Notes: generated by a model not told the origin, from the sequence alone. A DNA stretch of 64,000 nt from Tilletiopsis washingtonensis (GCF_003144115.1 NW_020312004.1:636085-700084), one strand, 5' to 3'. Shown: positions 21,977 to 41,836, counted from the first letter of the stretch. Program-made: numbers and translations.

Positions 21977-22254
21977 TTCAGCGTTACGCTTCGCCCGGCG
22001 CGCCATGCACGCTCCATGCTTCGCCGCTGAGCGGCTTGTATTCTTTCCGCGGGCAAAAGCAATGCCAGGGCTCTTTTCACCTTGCACCGTGGGCTGTCAC
22101 GAGGGGATGAGGGCCAGGAGGAGAGGACGAAAGCGGTAAGATGGCTCTTGAAAGGGAGAGGCCCGACGCCTGCGCAGTCTCGCATACAGCCGCACCGCAA
22201 GGCTTTTGACGTGTGCATTGGCGCCCCGCGTACATGAAGTGCAAGAGCCGGCCC
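21977..22254. other. Convergent 3' region (SNU13 / acyl-CoA ligase)
   Basis: These 278 bases lie between two stop codons on opposite strands. No gene is seen. Confidence 0.55.
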
Positions 22255-24671
22255 TTACAGTCTCGCGCTCCGGCTGATCCTCGGTGCGACATGGCGAGTC
22301 CCAGCGACATTCTTCAGGTCCTTGCGGAGGATCTGTGACGAGGCATTAGCTTCGCAGCTGCATCCACGCGGCGAAAGCTACTCGCCTTGCCCGTCGGGCT
22401 CTTGGGGATCGCAGCGCAAAAGACGTAGAGAGATGGGTGTTTGTAGCTGCAGCAACGTGAGCACACGCGAATCGGACAGCGAGCACGGCACGTACTGTGC
22501 AATCTGCGGCGCAGCCCACTGCGCCAGCTGCTCGACCAAGCTCGCCTGCTTCGCCTCGTCCTGCAGCACGGCGCTGTCTGCCGGCGAGACGAATATGACG
22601 ACGCGCTCTTGGCCTTCTTGCGAGAGGCCGCACGCGGCTGCGTCGAGGAGGGCCGGGTGTTTGGCGAAAACTGTGGCAGCGGGTGAGAAGTGCGAAGAGC
22701 AGCAAGCAAAGGCGGAACGCACGGCTGTCAAGCTCGACGGGCGCCACTTGGAAGCCCTTCACTTTGATGAGTTCCTGACGAGCACAAGGTCAGCCGACGG
22801 CGGTAAGCGGGAACCAGTGGAGCTCACCTTGATGCGGCCCGTGATCCACAGGTTGCCCTTCGCGTCGAGCATGCCCTCATCGCCCGTGCGATACAGGCCG
22901 TCCGACGTGAAGGCGCCCTTGGTTGCCTCAGCATCCAGCGCACCGCCTTCCTCGGAGCCCTTGCCGGAGTAGTAGCCCAGCATGACTGTGTCGCCGCCGA
23001 TCAAGATCTCGCCCGGCGCGCCAGGGCCAAGCGGCACTCTCTCTCCTGCCGCGCGCTTCGCCTCGCACTCCTGCTGCCATTGATCAACCTCCTCCTTCGA
23101 TGCCCTGCCTGCGATGCAGATCTGCGCGCCGTCAAAGACAAGACCGCTGCTGCCGAGGTTACCCTCGCTCAGCGAGTGCTCAAGCGTAGTGCTGCGCACG
23201 CCGCTCGTCGAGATCGTCTCCGTCGTGCCCATCGACATCTGGATCATGATGCCCGTGCGGTGATACACGCCCTCGATGACCTCGGCCGGCACGGGTGCGC
23301 CGCCTGACATCATGCCCTTGACCGTCGAGAGGTCGAGCGCGTGCTTTTGCATCTCGGACGAGGTGAGCAGCGGCGTGTGACGCAGAATCACGGCGATTGG
23401 CGGTGCGATGTGGGCGTACGTTGCTCGGCACTGCGTCAGCAGACGCAGGTAGTTGAGCAGGTCGAAGCGGCCGGGAGGCGGGATGACCAAAGTCACGCCG
23501 AAGGCAAACGTCGGTAGCAGGAGCGTGCCGAGCCTGTGCAAAGCGGCGTGAGCATCATCCCGTGCAGAAGCAGCCAGGCAGGCGCACCCATAGACGTGGC
23601 ACCACCTGCGCAGGTCGAGACGAGTCAGCGGCATTCTCGAGGACTGGACACAGCACTCACGGGGCAAGTGCGACCCATCGCTCGCCGCCGCCAAAGGCGC
23701 CTCGGCGAGGCCCGTCGAGCACCGGGCAGCTGGTCCAAAAGCAATGCGTGTTGGCGACAAAGTTGCGGTGCGACAGCAGCACGCCCTTCGAAGCGCCTGT
23801 CAGGAGAGGGAGCGTCAGCGCAGGCCGCAGACGCGGGCTTCTACCGCGCTGACCGGTCGTGCCACTGCTCCAGAGTAGCACGGCTGCTCTCCGGCCCTGC
23901 TCGTCTCCGCTCATCTCTTTGCACACGAAGGGCTCTGCAGTCGGCTGCAGCAGCTGTGTCCAGTCGCTGGCTGCTCGCTTCTGTGTCGCTTGCAAGTCAA
24001 AGTTGTCCGCCATTGTGTCCACCGTGAAGATTCGAGAGCTCCAGTGCGCGATTGTGTCGTCTGCCCAGCGCTTCACCGCCTGCTTTCCAGGGCCGACGTC
24101 GAGCGGTTGCGTCGCAAGCTGCTGCACGGCTGAGCGCATGATGCTCTCGCCTGCGCCAAGAGTGGTGCACAGCAGCGCTGGTCGAGCCTTGGCGAGCAGC
24201 ACGCTCAGCTCGCTCGCCGTCAGCAGCGGAGAGATCGGCGAGACGGTGAGGCCGTTTGCGACGGCGCCGAGAAGCAGCATCGGGAAGGCGGGCGTGTTGG
24301 GCAGGTGGAGCAGGAGCGTGGTGCTGGGCGAGTGGAGCTGCGAGCGGCGTCAACCAGTGCGCAGCTTCGAGCGCCTTGCTGCGACGTACCACGCCGGCAT
24401 GATCGCTAGACAAGGGCGTGACACGGTCTCTCAGGCCGGCTGCGACAGCCCACACCCGGTCCCTGGCCTCGCCCCAGGAGAGCTTCTTGCCCGAGGCGGC
24501 ATCGACGAGACACGGCCGGTCCTCGGGGATGGGCTGTCCATCGAACGTGTGGCTGGGCGAGCCAGTGGGCGCCGGCGTGTGCTGGTGCGCGCTCGAGAAC
24601 AGATATGCCGCCAAGTTGACGTTGCGAGGGTACTCGCACGGCGCTCCGCGCACCGCGAGTGGCTGCGACAT
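22255..24671 (-). CDS. AMP-dependent acyl-CoA ligase (4-coumarate-CoA-ligase-like), peroxisomal
   Basis: Nine exons (24671-24390, 24337-23854, 23796-23661, 23605-23588, 23533-22828, 22774-22723, 22670-22496, 22446-22386, 22332-22255) give 663 residues. The enzyme adenylates a carboxylic acid and forms the CoA thioester. ANL motifs appear in order: LLWSSGTTGASKGVLLSHRN (A3), CHVYGLGTLLLPTFAFG (rebuilt across an 18-base microexon), GGAPVPAEVI, QMSMGTTETIS (A5), YRTGDEGMLDAKGNLWITGR (A7), KELIKVKGFQVAPVELDSL (A8 hinge), HYKHPSLYVF and AIPKSPTGKILRKDL (A10 catalytic Lys). The chain ends in Ala-Arg-Leu, a PTS1 signal, so peroxisomal location is likely. The substrate (fatty, aromatic or other acid) cannot be read from the sequence. 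One intron (22333-22385) is GC-AG, and without it the conserved A10 Lys-Ile-Leu junction is lost. One donor (23853) is the weak GTCAGC. Confidence 0.88.
22333..22385 (-). other. GC-AG intron in the acyl-CoA ligase
   Basis: Read on the minus strand, the exon ends ..GGCAAG and the intron begins GCGAGT and ends CACAG, length 53. Removing it joins SPTGK to ILRKDL, the conserved A10 motif, and leads to a C-terminal PTS1. Apart from the GC, the donor matches the local GTGAGT consensus. Reading through instead gives a frame that ends at a TAG within the intron. Confidence 0.8.
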
Positions 24672-25392
24672 GCCTCTTCGACTAGGCGTGGTGCTGCGTG
24701 GCTTGGATGTGGTGGTAGCCGGTCAAGCCGCGGCGTGTGCCTGGATCATGCTCATGAAGAGTGGCGCCTCTGCAATGCGATGAGGCGTCAGGGGTTCTCG
24801 CCGCGTGCCGAGCCTTCATTAGGATGAGAGGAACAAGTGGGGCGCCGGCACGATGAGGAGCCGTGCGCCAGGAGCGCGGCCGTGTCTGCCGGAGCCACAT
24901 GCGGCGCGAGTCGCACGGGAGATGTGGGACTCGTGGGAACGCGCCTAGTGCCGCTCCTCGCCGGCCCTCCTCGATGCTGGCGTGCCTCTCTGCCGACTGC
25001 TGTCGCTACGCTTGCTGTGGGCTCTTGGTGATGCTTTCACAATCCACATACGACTGTTCTCGAGTATTGGCGGCCGGACAGTTGCATAATCAGGATGCGC
25101 TGGACTCGGACGATTCAGCAGCCGACTTCACTTCAGCCTGTCCCCCGTGCTCATCTGGTCTCTGCTGGCTCTCCGTTCTGCCTGCGGGCGGCGAACTCCT
25201 GTCGCGGCGCCACACCATCTGACGGCTAAGCGAAGACCCACTCAGACGACTCTCGAGGCAGGGTGACTGCATGATTGTCCAGGCTATATGTGTAGAAGTA
25301 CAGATGAGATGCGTGCTTCGGAAGGCAGCTTGGGCCTGGCAGCGGAGCGAGGTCCGCTGGGCTCAAGCACGGAAAAGGAGAGTGTTGGCGTA
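24672..25392. other. Intergenic region between tandem minus-strand genes
   Basis: These 721 bases lie between the start of the acyl-CoA ligase and the stop of the ATR gene, holding the ligase promoter and the ATR 3' untranslated DNA. It is locally more A/T-rich around 25030-25100. No gene is recognised. Confidence 0.5.
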
Positions 25393-34294
<8,902 letters not shown>

Positions 34295-34952
34295 GGCGGC
34301 CGGCGAGGGCGGCTACGCGGACGCGAGACAGGCCGCACCGGCGCCGAGCGAGGAGCGGCAGGTGCGGAGGTGGGCGGAAGAGCCCGTGGGCGAGCGTGAG
34401 GTGCGGGTGATGTGGTGCAGAACGAAGTGGCGCGCGCAGCACCGCCGCGTGCCAGGTGTTGGACTCTTACTGCCGCCGCGCCACGCGGCAAGGCGGACGC
34501 GTAAATGGGGCGGGACGCGCCCGCTTGGCGAGGAAACGGCTCCAAGCAGAGGCGCCTTCGCAGGTGCACGACACTGCAAGCGCACAGACGCAGCCGGAGG
34601 AAGGGGGCGATGCAAGCAGCAGAATGTTGCAAGCAGGTCTACAGAGCCACAAAATGGTATTGCTCAATATCGTAGCGCGTCTATGGAGAGACGCTTTGCA
34701 GGCGCGGAAAGACGGGGGAGTCGGACGCGTCGCCGCGCCGCCGAAGCTCCACCGCAACCCAGGCTCATTTGAGCCCATCTGAGCTTTCGCCCAGATGCTC
34801 CTGATCAACCGGCAGTAGCAGTCATCGAGCTGCTAGTCAGAGCGCGCGCACCTAGGATGGCGCAGTCGGGTCGGTAAGAAAAGCATCACATTCCGGCAGC
34901 AGCGTCGCGTACCCTCGCCCTCTCCTCGCATGACCTCCACCCCTCGCCAGAT
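34295..34952. other. Intergenic region upstream of ATR
   Basis: These 658 bases hold the ATR promoter and the 3' end of the downstream-reading spherulin gene. A locally A/T-richer part spans about 34640-34900. No gene is supported. Confidence 0.5.
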
Positions 34953-36355
34953 CTAGAAGCGGTACTGTCCGCAACCACTGTACAGGTTGTTGGGATCGTT
35001 GTAGTACTGGAAGGACTTGGCGACGAGGTCGACGGCGGAAGGGAAGGCCGAGCCGATGACGTTGTACTGGGCGAGCAGCTGGTGAGAACGGGCGTGCATC
35101 TGCACACGGTCAGGCGATGCTCACCATGTAATCTTTGCCAATGGCGTGTAAGCTGTACGAGCCCAAGTTCGTGCCAACCATGTTGTTCGCCACCCGTCTG
35201 GCGAGGTTCGCGTCGTAGCTGCCCTGGTAGTAGTTGAGGACCGCCTGCTTCTCTCTCGGCGCGTTCGGGGCGCGGAAGACCCATCTGAGACACAGTGAGC
35301 TACGTTCCACTGACTTCCTTCACCTCGCACTTACTCGAGCGGCGCATAGTCGTACGAGACTTCCTGCGTCATGATCTGAAGGAATAATGTGAGAAGGCCG
35401 AGCCGCGGTGATGCGTCAGGCGCGTCGGACGCGTGCTACTCACTCTGTCCGCTGGTCCGTAAAAACCCGGCGACGTGGGGCTTCCCTGGAGACGCATGGT
35501 ATGAGTATCGCATCGCCAGGAAGCTCAAGAGTAATACTTAGGGGATTCCAGTAGCTTAGACCATTCCTGTAGCTCGGCGAGTTGAACCAGGGGCCCTCCT
35601 TGCGCCAGCCCGTGCCCGCGTGGATCCGGTCTCCGAAGTCCTGCTCGGCGCGCGTCAGCTCTGCCGCGCCTCTTCTACCTCCTTTCTCTGCTCTCCGCTC
35701 TCACCTGCCAAGCCGGGAGCAGTTCCTCCTGCCAGGGGCAGTCCTGGCAGCAAGTCGGATCAGAACAGGGCTTTGACACTTCATGGCGGCGTGTCGGCTT
35801 GCAGTCGTGCACTCACGTCGAGGAAGACGCCGTCGAGAGCCAGATCAGGTCTCAAGATACCCCACCGATTGTATTGGGCGATCTCGATCTGGTTCTGCGT
35901 GGCGTTGCGGTTGCCTGCGGCCGGCGTCAGCGCAACGCTCTTGTGGTGGTACGGCGGACCAGGGCGACGCGAGGCAGCGGCGCGGGCAGCAGGCGAAGCG
36001 GGCACGAGACATGGAGCGCGCGGCACCGCTATGAATCAAGCTACTCACCGTACGTCCACTTCGTGCGCGAGTAGCCAACAAGAACGGTGTTCGGGTAGGA
36101 CTTGAGCTTCAAGATGGTGTTTTGCCAATTGATGTCTGGCAGTTCCGTCTTGTTCACGTTGCCCGGACCGCCCGAAGGGTTCACGATGATCTCAAAGTTG
36201 ATCTCGGGGTGAGCGGCGATGGCCTGGTAGAGGTAGTTGAAGTCTGCGCTCGGGTAGCCGAAGAGGGCGACCGGGAGCCACGGCTGGCGCACGGCCTGCG
36301 CGGACGCGCAGACAGCCGCGGCGGCAAGCGCGCCGAGCGCGGCGAAGAAACGCAT
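34953..36355 (-). CDS. Spherulin-4 family (GH135-like) secreted protein, copy A, with a defective splice donor
   Basis: The model has eight exons: 36355-36049, 35914-35817, 35743-35705, 35640-35542, 35485-35444, 35375-35335, 35284-35125, 35078-34953, giving 303 residues. Residues 1-20 are a classical signal peptide (MRFFAALGALAAAAVCASAQ). Spherulin-4 features: WLPVALFGYPSADFNYLYQA, FEIIVNPSGGPG (family: I[IV]NPxSGPG), NTVLVGYSRTKW, LDGVFLD (Asp135), NPG at 180-182, MTQEVSY (Glu200). Against the Sph3/GH135 active site (Asp-Glu pair plus a later Glu), the pair here is Asp135-Asp136, so the Glu is replaced. The 39-base third exon is supported by alignment with copy B at 40772-41836. The donor after exon 4 reads CTAAGT instead of GTAAGT; see the separate entry. 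The gene may therefore be newly inactivated, may use a rare splice, or may reflect a base-call error. It is divergent from the secreted modular gene at 38031. Confidence 0.72.
35486..35541 (-). other. Intron with a lost donor (CTAAGT) in spherulin copy A
   Basis: On the minus strand the exon ends ..TGGAATCCC and the next bases are CTAAGT, one base away from the consensus GTAAGT. The acceptor is ..GTCTCCAG before GGAAGC. Removing exactly these 56 bases keeps phase and rebuilds the conserved Asn-Pro-Gly motif. Retaining them leads to a stop at TGA shortly after (around 35440). The only other nearby GT (four bases on) shifts the frame. Confidence 0.7.
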
Positions 36356-38030
36356 GCTGGAGAGAGGCAAGTGCTGCGGCTTCTTGTGGCAGCGAGGTGC
36401 GTGGAGTCGACGCCGACGAGAATGTGGAGCAGAAAGAAAGGTCGCCTCACGCTCACTTTTGCCGGCGAGAGGCTTTATACCGAGGTGAGAGGAGGCAAGA
36501 GGCGCGCCGCGGCTCGCGCGTCTACGCCCGCCGCGCGCCGCGCGCGCCGCCAGATCCGCTTTCTCTCGCACACCGCGGGCTGCCTCCTTTCTCTGGCACT
36601 CTCGCACGGGCGCTGCAGGCTGCCAGCCACAAGGGCCGTCTGTAGATCAGCACTCAGTCTCAGTGGGACAGGAGGCGGCGTTTGAGCGCTCTCTGTGCCT
36701 TGCAGGGCGAGATCCCTGCGGCGCCGCGCGGGACTGCCCGTCGGAGGCCAGACTCTGCGCCGGCGTGCCGCGCTGCCGAGCATGGCCTGCCCTCGCTGAC
36801 CTTCCAGAGAACCTTTCGCCCGCTCGGTTGCTGCTCTGCGACAGCCCGGCATCGAGCAGATGGCTGCATTTGCATGACGCCTGCCTCCCCGCCTCTGCAG
36901 CAGGCTGCCGAGCATGGCCTCCTCCGACCGATCTCAGACATCCATCGGCGGGTCCGCCCTCTGCCAAGCGGCCTGCCCAGCTTGGCGGCACGTTCGGCGG
37001 GAGATCCAGACCGGCTGTGCCGGTCTCAAACGAGCGGGGACGGGTCGTTCCGAGAGGGCTCGGCACGCCGGCGCCGCCGGGGAGCGTGCCGAAGGGCTCT
37101 GCCTTCGCGCCCGGCCCCGCGCTGCGAGAAGAAGGATCCGCGCGCAAGCCGCTGTCCTGCTGCCCTTCCGCAGGGAATCTGAGCGGCGGCCCGGCGCGCA
37201 CGGCTCGCTTGCCGCTCTCGCAGATCTTCAGCGGCGGCACCGACGCCGGCGCGGCGGTACGTCCGTTGTCTGCGCTGCTGCCGCGCGTGGTCCCAGGCAC
37301 AAGCACAGGCAGCCGGCACGCGCAAGGTTAGGCCGCGCCGGCGCACGCATGAGAGCAGGGTTGCCGCGCAAGATGGCAAGGCGGAGCTGCGCTGCACCAG
37401 CTTCCGCAGGCGCGGCACGAGGCCAGCACGCGGATCTGTTTGGACGCGCAAGAGCAAGCAGACGCAGCCGCTCAGGGCCCGCCGCTGCAGGAGAAGCCGC
37501 CTGAGACAGACGTGCAGCTGCGCGGCAGTCACGCGCGGTGCAGCGCCGGCACAGCACCGAGCACGGGCCCGGCGGCAGTTTCGCCTCGTGCCTCCGCGCC
37601 GTCATGGCTCGCTGCGCGCCGCACGCCGGCTCTTCTCTCCCTCGCCGCGCCTCGCCCGCAGCGCATCGGCCTTCACGCTTGGCACGGTGGTGCGGCGCTT
37701 GGCCCAGCCACACCTGCGCTGCCTGCCGCTGCTCTGCAGCTCGGGACGATCCCGGCGCCGCCGCCATGCCGCGCCCGGCACAGGGGCAGCTCTGTGCCGC
37801 CGCGGGCGTCTCACAAAGTGGCCCAGGGCCCTCGAGAGAAGTTCTGCCTGGGTGCTGCCTCTCGGTACGGCGTGCCTGCGTCTGAGATGCGGACAGGCGG
37901 CCGGCCGAGAGCGCGTGATCTACAGTGCCGACGCCGCGCCGCGGCGGCGCGCGACGCCTTGTCCGCTCAAGTATAGCCCTCTCACAGCGACTCGCATCGA
38001 CGCGCACCTCTCTCCCCCACCCCTCACACC
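36356..38030. other. Gene-free GC-rich island between divergent secreted-protein genes
   Basis: This 1.7 kb region is rich in CTGC/GCAG and short direct repeats. For example, gctgccgagcatggcct occurs near 36772 and again near 36902. Its frames are Arg/Ala/Ser/Cys-rich on both strands and fit no family. It must contain the promoters of spherulin copy A (leftward) and the modular secreted gene (rightward). The last ~40 bases before 38031 are a C/T-rich leader. Its texture resembles that of 44932-48225. Confidence 0.5.
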
Positions 38031-40249
38031 ATGAAGCTGCCGTCCGCCTGCTCCTGGCTGGCCCTGCTCAGCGCGGCGCACGCGGCCATCGCCGCCGTCG
38101 GCCCGCTGGCGCACGACGACCCGCTGCTGAACCGCAGCGCCGTGCACGCGCGCAACGCCGCCTGCGCGACGCAGAACCAGTGCGACGGCCCGCGCATGGC
38201 GCGCCGCCGAGCCAACGCACTCCAGGCACGCTCGGGGCTCGTGAGCCGCGACCAGCGAAACAATCCGGACAATGTCTTTGACAGTGCGCACTGGAACCGC
38301 CTCTCGTACCAGAACCCCAACGGCGGCTCGTGGCAGCAGATCTACGACTGCGTCTTTGCCGGCTACAGCCACCACGTGTCCAGCACCAACGGAGACAGTG
38401 TCACCGTGTATTTCAGCGGCACGGGCTTCAACCTCATCGGCGAGGCGCGCAGCAGCGGCGGCGTGGGCCAGGTGTGGGTCGACGACAAGGTTGTGGCGCT
38501 GTACGACAGCTACGCGCCGTACGGGCGCCCGCAGTACAACCTGCTCACCATCGACGGCCTCTCCGACGGCGGCCACAAGCTCGTGCTGAAGAACAACCTC
38601 ATCAAGGGCGGGCCCAACGGCGTCGGCGGCGGCACCACCATCTCGTTTGACGCGCTCGAGGTGACGCGCACGACCGGCGAGCCGGCGTGGACGGGCATCC
38701 CCATCACGGCCGCCAAGCGCGTCGGCTCGCGCTGGGGCGCCTGGGTCAAGGGCGACATTTCCAGCGCGCTCTGGTCGACGTGGGGCGCGGGCGACTACGC
38801 CCAGTTCACCTTCACGGGCACGGGCTTCCGCGTCTTCACGGCAGGCAAGTCGGACGGCGTGTACGGTGAGCAGCGCGCGACGTACTTCGCACCGACACAC
38901 ACTAACATCGCGCAGCTACGGTGCGCCTCGCGCCCGGCAGCGGCAGCGGCAATGACCCGGCCGTCGGCTACCTCAACTCGTGGATGCCCGACACGCAGCT
39001 CTCGCTCAACAACTTTGCCATGGAGGACCTCTGGCCGCGCACGTACACCGTCTCCGTCGTCAACACGGGCAAGCGGCCCGACGGCAGCGGCGGCTTCCTG
39101 AACATGGACGGCATCCGCTACATCGACCGGTCCAGCACGCGCCAGTACATCGGCGCCGATGACTCCTCCATCGTGACCACCGGCACGTGGACGACGGACA
39201 CGAGCATCTACGGCAACGGCAAGGCGCGCACCACGACGCAGGCCGGCGTGCAGATGACGCTGACGTTCACGGGCACGGGCATCTCGGTCATCGGCGAGCG
39301 CGGCCCGGAGAGCGGCAACTACCGCATCCTCATCGATGGCAACATCATCGTGTGGGACATCAACAACGAGGCCAACACCAAGGCGCAGTGGACGCTCTTC
39401 CAGACGCACAGCCTGCCGCCGGGCCGCCACACGATCACTGTGCGCTCCAACGACGACAGCAACGGCCGCCGCCTGCGCGTCACGCACTTTGTCGTGCGCG
39501 GCGGCAGCTCGGGCAACGTGAGCCCGGGCGGCAGCGTCGTGCCGGTCACGACGACGTCGACCACCTCGAGCTCGACGAGCACGAGCGCGCCCGCCACCAC
39601 CACCACGAGCTCGTCCAGCACCACCACGTCGAGCACCAGCACCAGCACCTCGGCCGCGCCGACGAGCTCCTCGCCAGCCAACGCCCTCATGTTCGAGTTC
39701 ACCGACGCGTCGGGCAAGAAGACGACGGCGAACCTCGGCACGTCGGCGAACCAGTACCGCAAGCAGGCGCTCGGCATCAACAGCAACGCCACCGTCGTGT
39801 CCGTGTCGGGCAGCACAAACGGCACGTACGAGCTGGTGCGCTCCGGCCTGACGTCGGTCATCGGCGCCGAGGCGTACATCTTCGGCAGCTCGATGGGCAA
39901 CTCGACGGACAAGTGCGCCGGCCTCGTCTTTGGCTACGACTCGCCGCGCGGCACGGGCTTCGATGCGAACAGCTACGGCCCGTTCAATGGCAAGCCCTTC
40001 ATCACCAAGGCCTACTCGCTCTCCGCGCCCGCCAACGGCCAGCAGGACGTCGGCCTCACGTGGATCGACCCCAACGGCAGCGCCATCCAGATGAAGTTCA
40101 TCTGGGTCAACGACGACGGCGTGCTCGTCGCCATCCCCGCCTCGACGCCCATCTCGCAGTACCAGGCCAACTGCGCATGGCAGTTTGACTCGAAGACGCC
40201 CTTCTCGTCCAACTCGGTGCGCGCGGCACGCCTGTACCTCCAGCTCTGA
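38031..40249 (+). CDS. Secreted modular protein with repeated galactose-binding-like β-sandwich units
   Basis: Two exons (38031-38865 and 38916-40249; 50-base intron with a CTAAC branch point) give 722 residues. Residues 1-22 are a signal peptide. Three similar units follow, at about 82-215, 216-335 and 340-472. Each carries a core strand of the type V-x-F-[ST]-G-T-G-[FI]-x-[LVF] (VYFSGTGFNLIGE, FTFTGTGFRVFTAGK, LTFTGTGISVIGERG) followed by a V-x-[VI]-D strand (QVWVDDKVVALYD, RILIDGNIIVWD). This resembles carbohydrate-binding jelly-roll modules; assignment to a named CBM family is not possible by eye. Residues ~474-531 are a Ser/Thr linker, probably O-mannosylated. The C-terminal ~190 residues form another globular domain (LMFEFTDASGKK to AARLYLQL) that I do not recognise. 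There is no GPI signal. It lies between two spherulin-4 genes, so a polysaccharide-binding role at the cell surface or in the matrix is plausible, but inferred. Confidence 0.82.
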
Positions 40250-40771
40250 GCGAGCGCGCGCGTCGGTCCCTACCCTCTCTCTTCTTCCCTTCGTCTTCTA
40301 CCCCTTCGCCTCTTTCTTACCCCTTTATTCGGCGCCCTCTCTGTCACTACTAGAACCGGAATTGCAGCGTGCTTGCTGTATGTCCTTGTGTGAGGCGTGG
40401 CAGCTGCGGACAGAAGGCGCGTCCGGCGGCGTCCGAGCCATGCGCGCGTCAGGGCCCGCGCGCGTCCGGCCCGTGCTCCCGCCCCATGGGAGCAGCGTGT
40501 GGCGCGCGTGCATATCAGCAGCCACCTGCTCCCGCCGCCGCCACACCTGCACGTCGCGGCTACACCCTGCTGCTTCACACGATGTGTCTCTGATGCGGCT
40601 TGCTTGCGCAGCAAGACTGAGTGCCGGGGTAACGATTGAAGGGGGGCAAGGCGAATGTTCGGCACGTCTGGCCGTCTATGTGGGATGTGGGGGAGGAGAC
40701 GAGCACCCGAGGGGCCGCGCGAGGATAGCTCCGGGCTACGGCTGCGCGAGCCCGTCGACTGTCGGGTAAAG
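40250..40771. other. Convergent 3' region (modular secreted protein / spherulin copy B)
   Basis: These 522 bases lie between two convergent stop codons. The first ~100 are strongly C/T-rich (3' untranslated region of the plus-strand gene). No gene is seen. Confidence 0.5.
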
Positions 40772-41836
40772 CTAGAGGCAGCGCTCGAATGCGTCGAGCC
40801 ACTCCTCGAAATTGCGTCCAAACGCAGCGTAGATGTCCTCGATCTCCAGCGAGAGAGACGTGAGGAAAAAGGCGCCGACGCGAGCGCGACGCAGCGCAAG
40901 TTCCGACACTGCCTGCGTCGTGCATGGCGTGTCGACGCTGAAGGCCAGATGCTGCGGAATGCTAGAGGCAAAGCCGCCGGGAGCCACAGCTGCGGTCCCA
41001 AGTGGCCCGTCGTGCAGCAGCAGCGCGTACTTGTGCGACGGAATGCTGCGGTGCGAGTACGGCCGGTTGAGGAGACTTCCGGGCCTGGACGAGGAACGGG
41101 TAAGCATGCGCCGGTTGAACCTCTCCGCGCCACGCACATCCACGACTGCACCGTCTGTTCGTGCACGACGATGTGGTCTGCGAACTGGAAGTAATCCTCG
41201 TGGACGTTGCATCCGGGATTGAGCGCAATAAGATCACTTCTTGCCGAGCTGCTCGCCTGCGCAGGCAAGGCCTTCCATGCGTCCCAGCGCAGCGTGCGAG
41301 CAAAGGCTGCGAGCTCGGCGTAGTGCGTCACCGCGCCCTCGTGCCAGGTCGACTCGTCGTAGTAGATGCCGTTGAGCGCGTATTCGGGACCCAAAGATGA
41401 CCAGCTGGCATACTGCCGCACGTCGCGCTTCACGTCGTGGACGCCGCGCTGTGTCCAGACAGTGCGCACGTAGCCCTGCAAAGCGAGGCGTGCAGTGAGC
41501 CATGCAGCTGCAGACAGTCGCGAGCGCGTGCCTGCTCACCAGCAGCTCGACCGCTTGTCCCGGTGCCGCAGCTTGACGCAATAACGGCAGTGCACGCAGG
41601 TAATCCTCATGCGGCGGATTCTCGCCTGGCCCAGAGTTGGGGTTGATGATTATGAGCCAGTCCAGCTGCGGACGCATGCGAATGCTGCCGGTCGCGCGCA
41701 TCCAACGGTCAGCCGGCGGCAGGACACGCCTGCTCTTGCGAGACGCTCACGCATCTAGAATAGGCTGCCATGGCTCACGGCCCTCGCGGAGCTCGGGCCA
41801 GATGAAGAGACAGAACAGCACGCGCGGCCGCAGCAT
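40772..41836 (-). CDS. Spherulin-4 family (GH135-like) protein, copy B
   Basis: Four exons (41836-41751, 41684-41540, 41475-41138, 41084-40772) give 293 residues with 53-66 base introns. Residues 1-13 (MLRPRVLFCLFIW) are a short hydrophobic leader, probably a signal peptide. Family motifs are clear: QLDWLIIINPNSGPGENP, GYVRTVWTQRG, ALNGIYYDESTW with the Asp117-Glu118 pair, LIALNPGCNV (Asn-Pro-Gly at 163-165), and HIVVHEQTVQSW with Glu183. The three acidic residues expected of the GH135 (Sph3-type) active site are all present, unlike copy A, so this copy is the better candidate for an active glycanase. Sph3 of Aspergillus hydrolyses galactosaminogalactan; the substrate here is unknown. The proteins from copies A and B look well diverged outside the motifs, so the duplication is not recent. 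Confidence 0.85.

Noticed and set aside
35705-35743. Treating 35641-35816 as one long intron in spherulin copy A
   Set aside because: A 39-base in-phase exon with good AG and GTGAGA sites fits inside and aligns with the equivalent segment of copy B, so two short introns are preferred.
38031-40249. Possibility that the secreted modular protein is the missing Agd3-type deacetylase or Ega3-type GH114 enzyme
   Set aside because: No deacetylase metal motif (such as a TxDD-type strand) or GH114 acidic motifs are visible; the repeats are binding-module-like.
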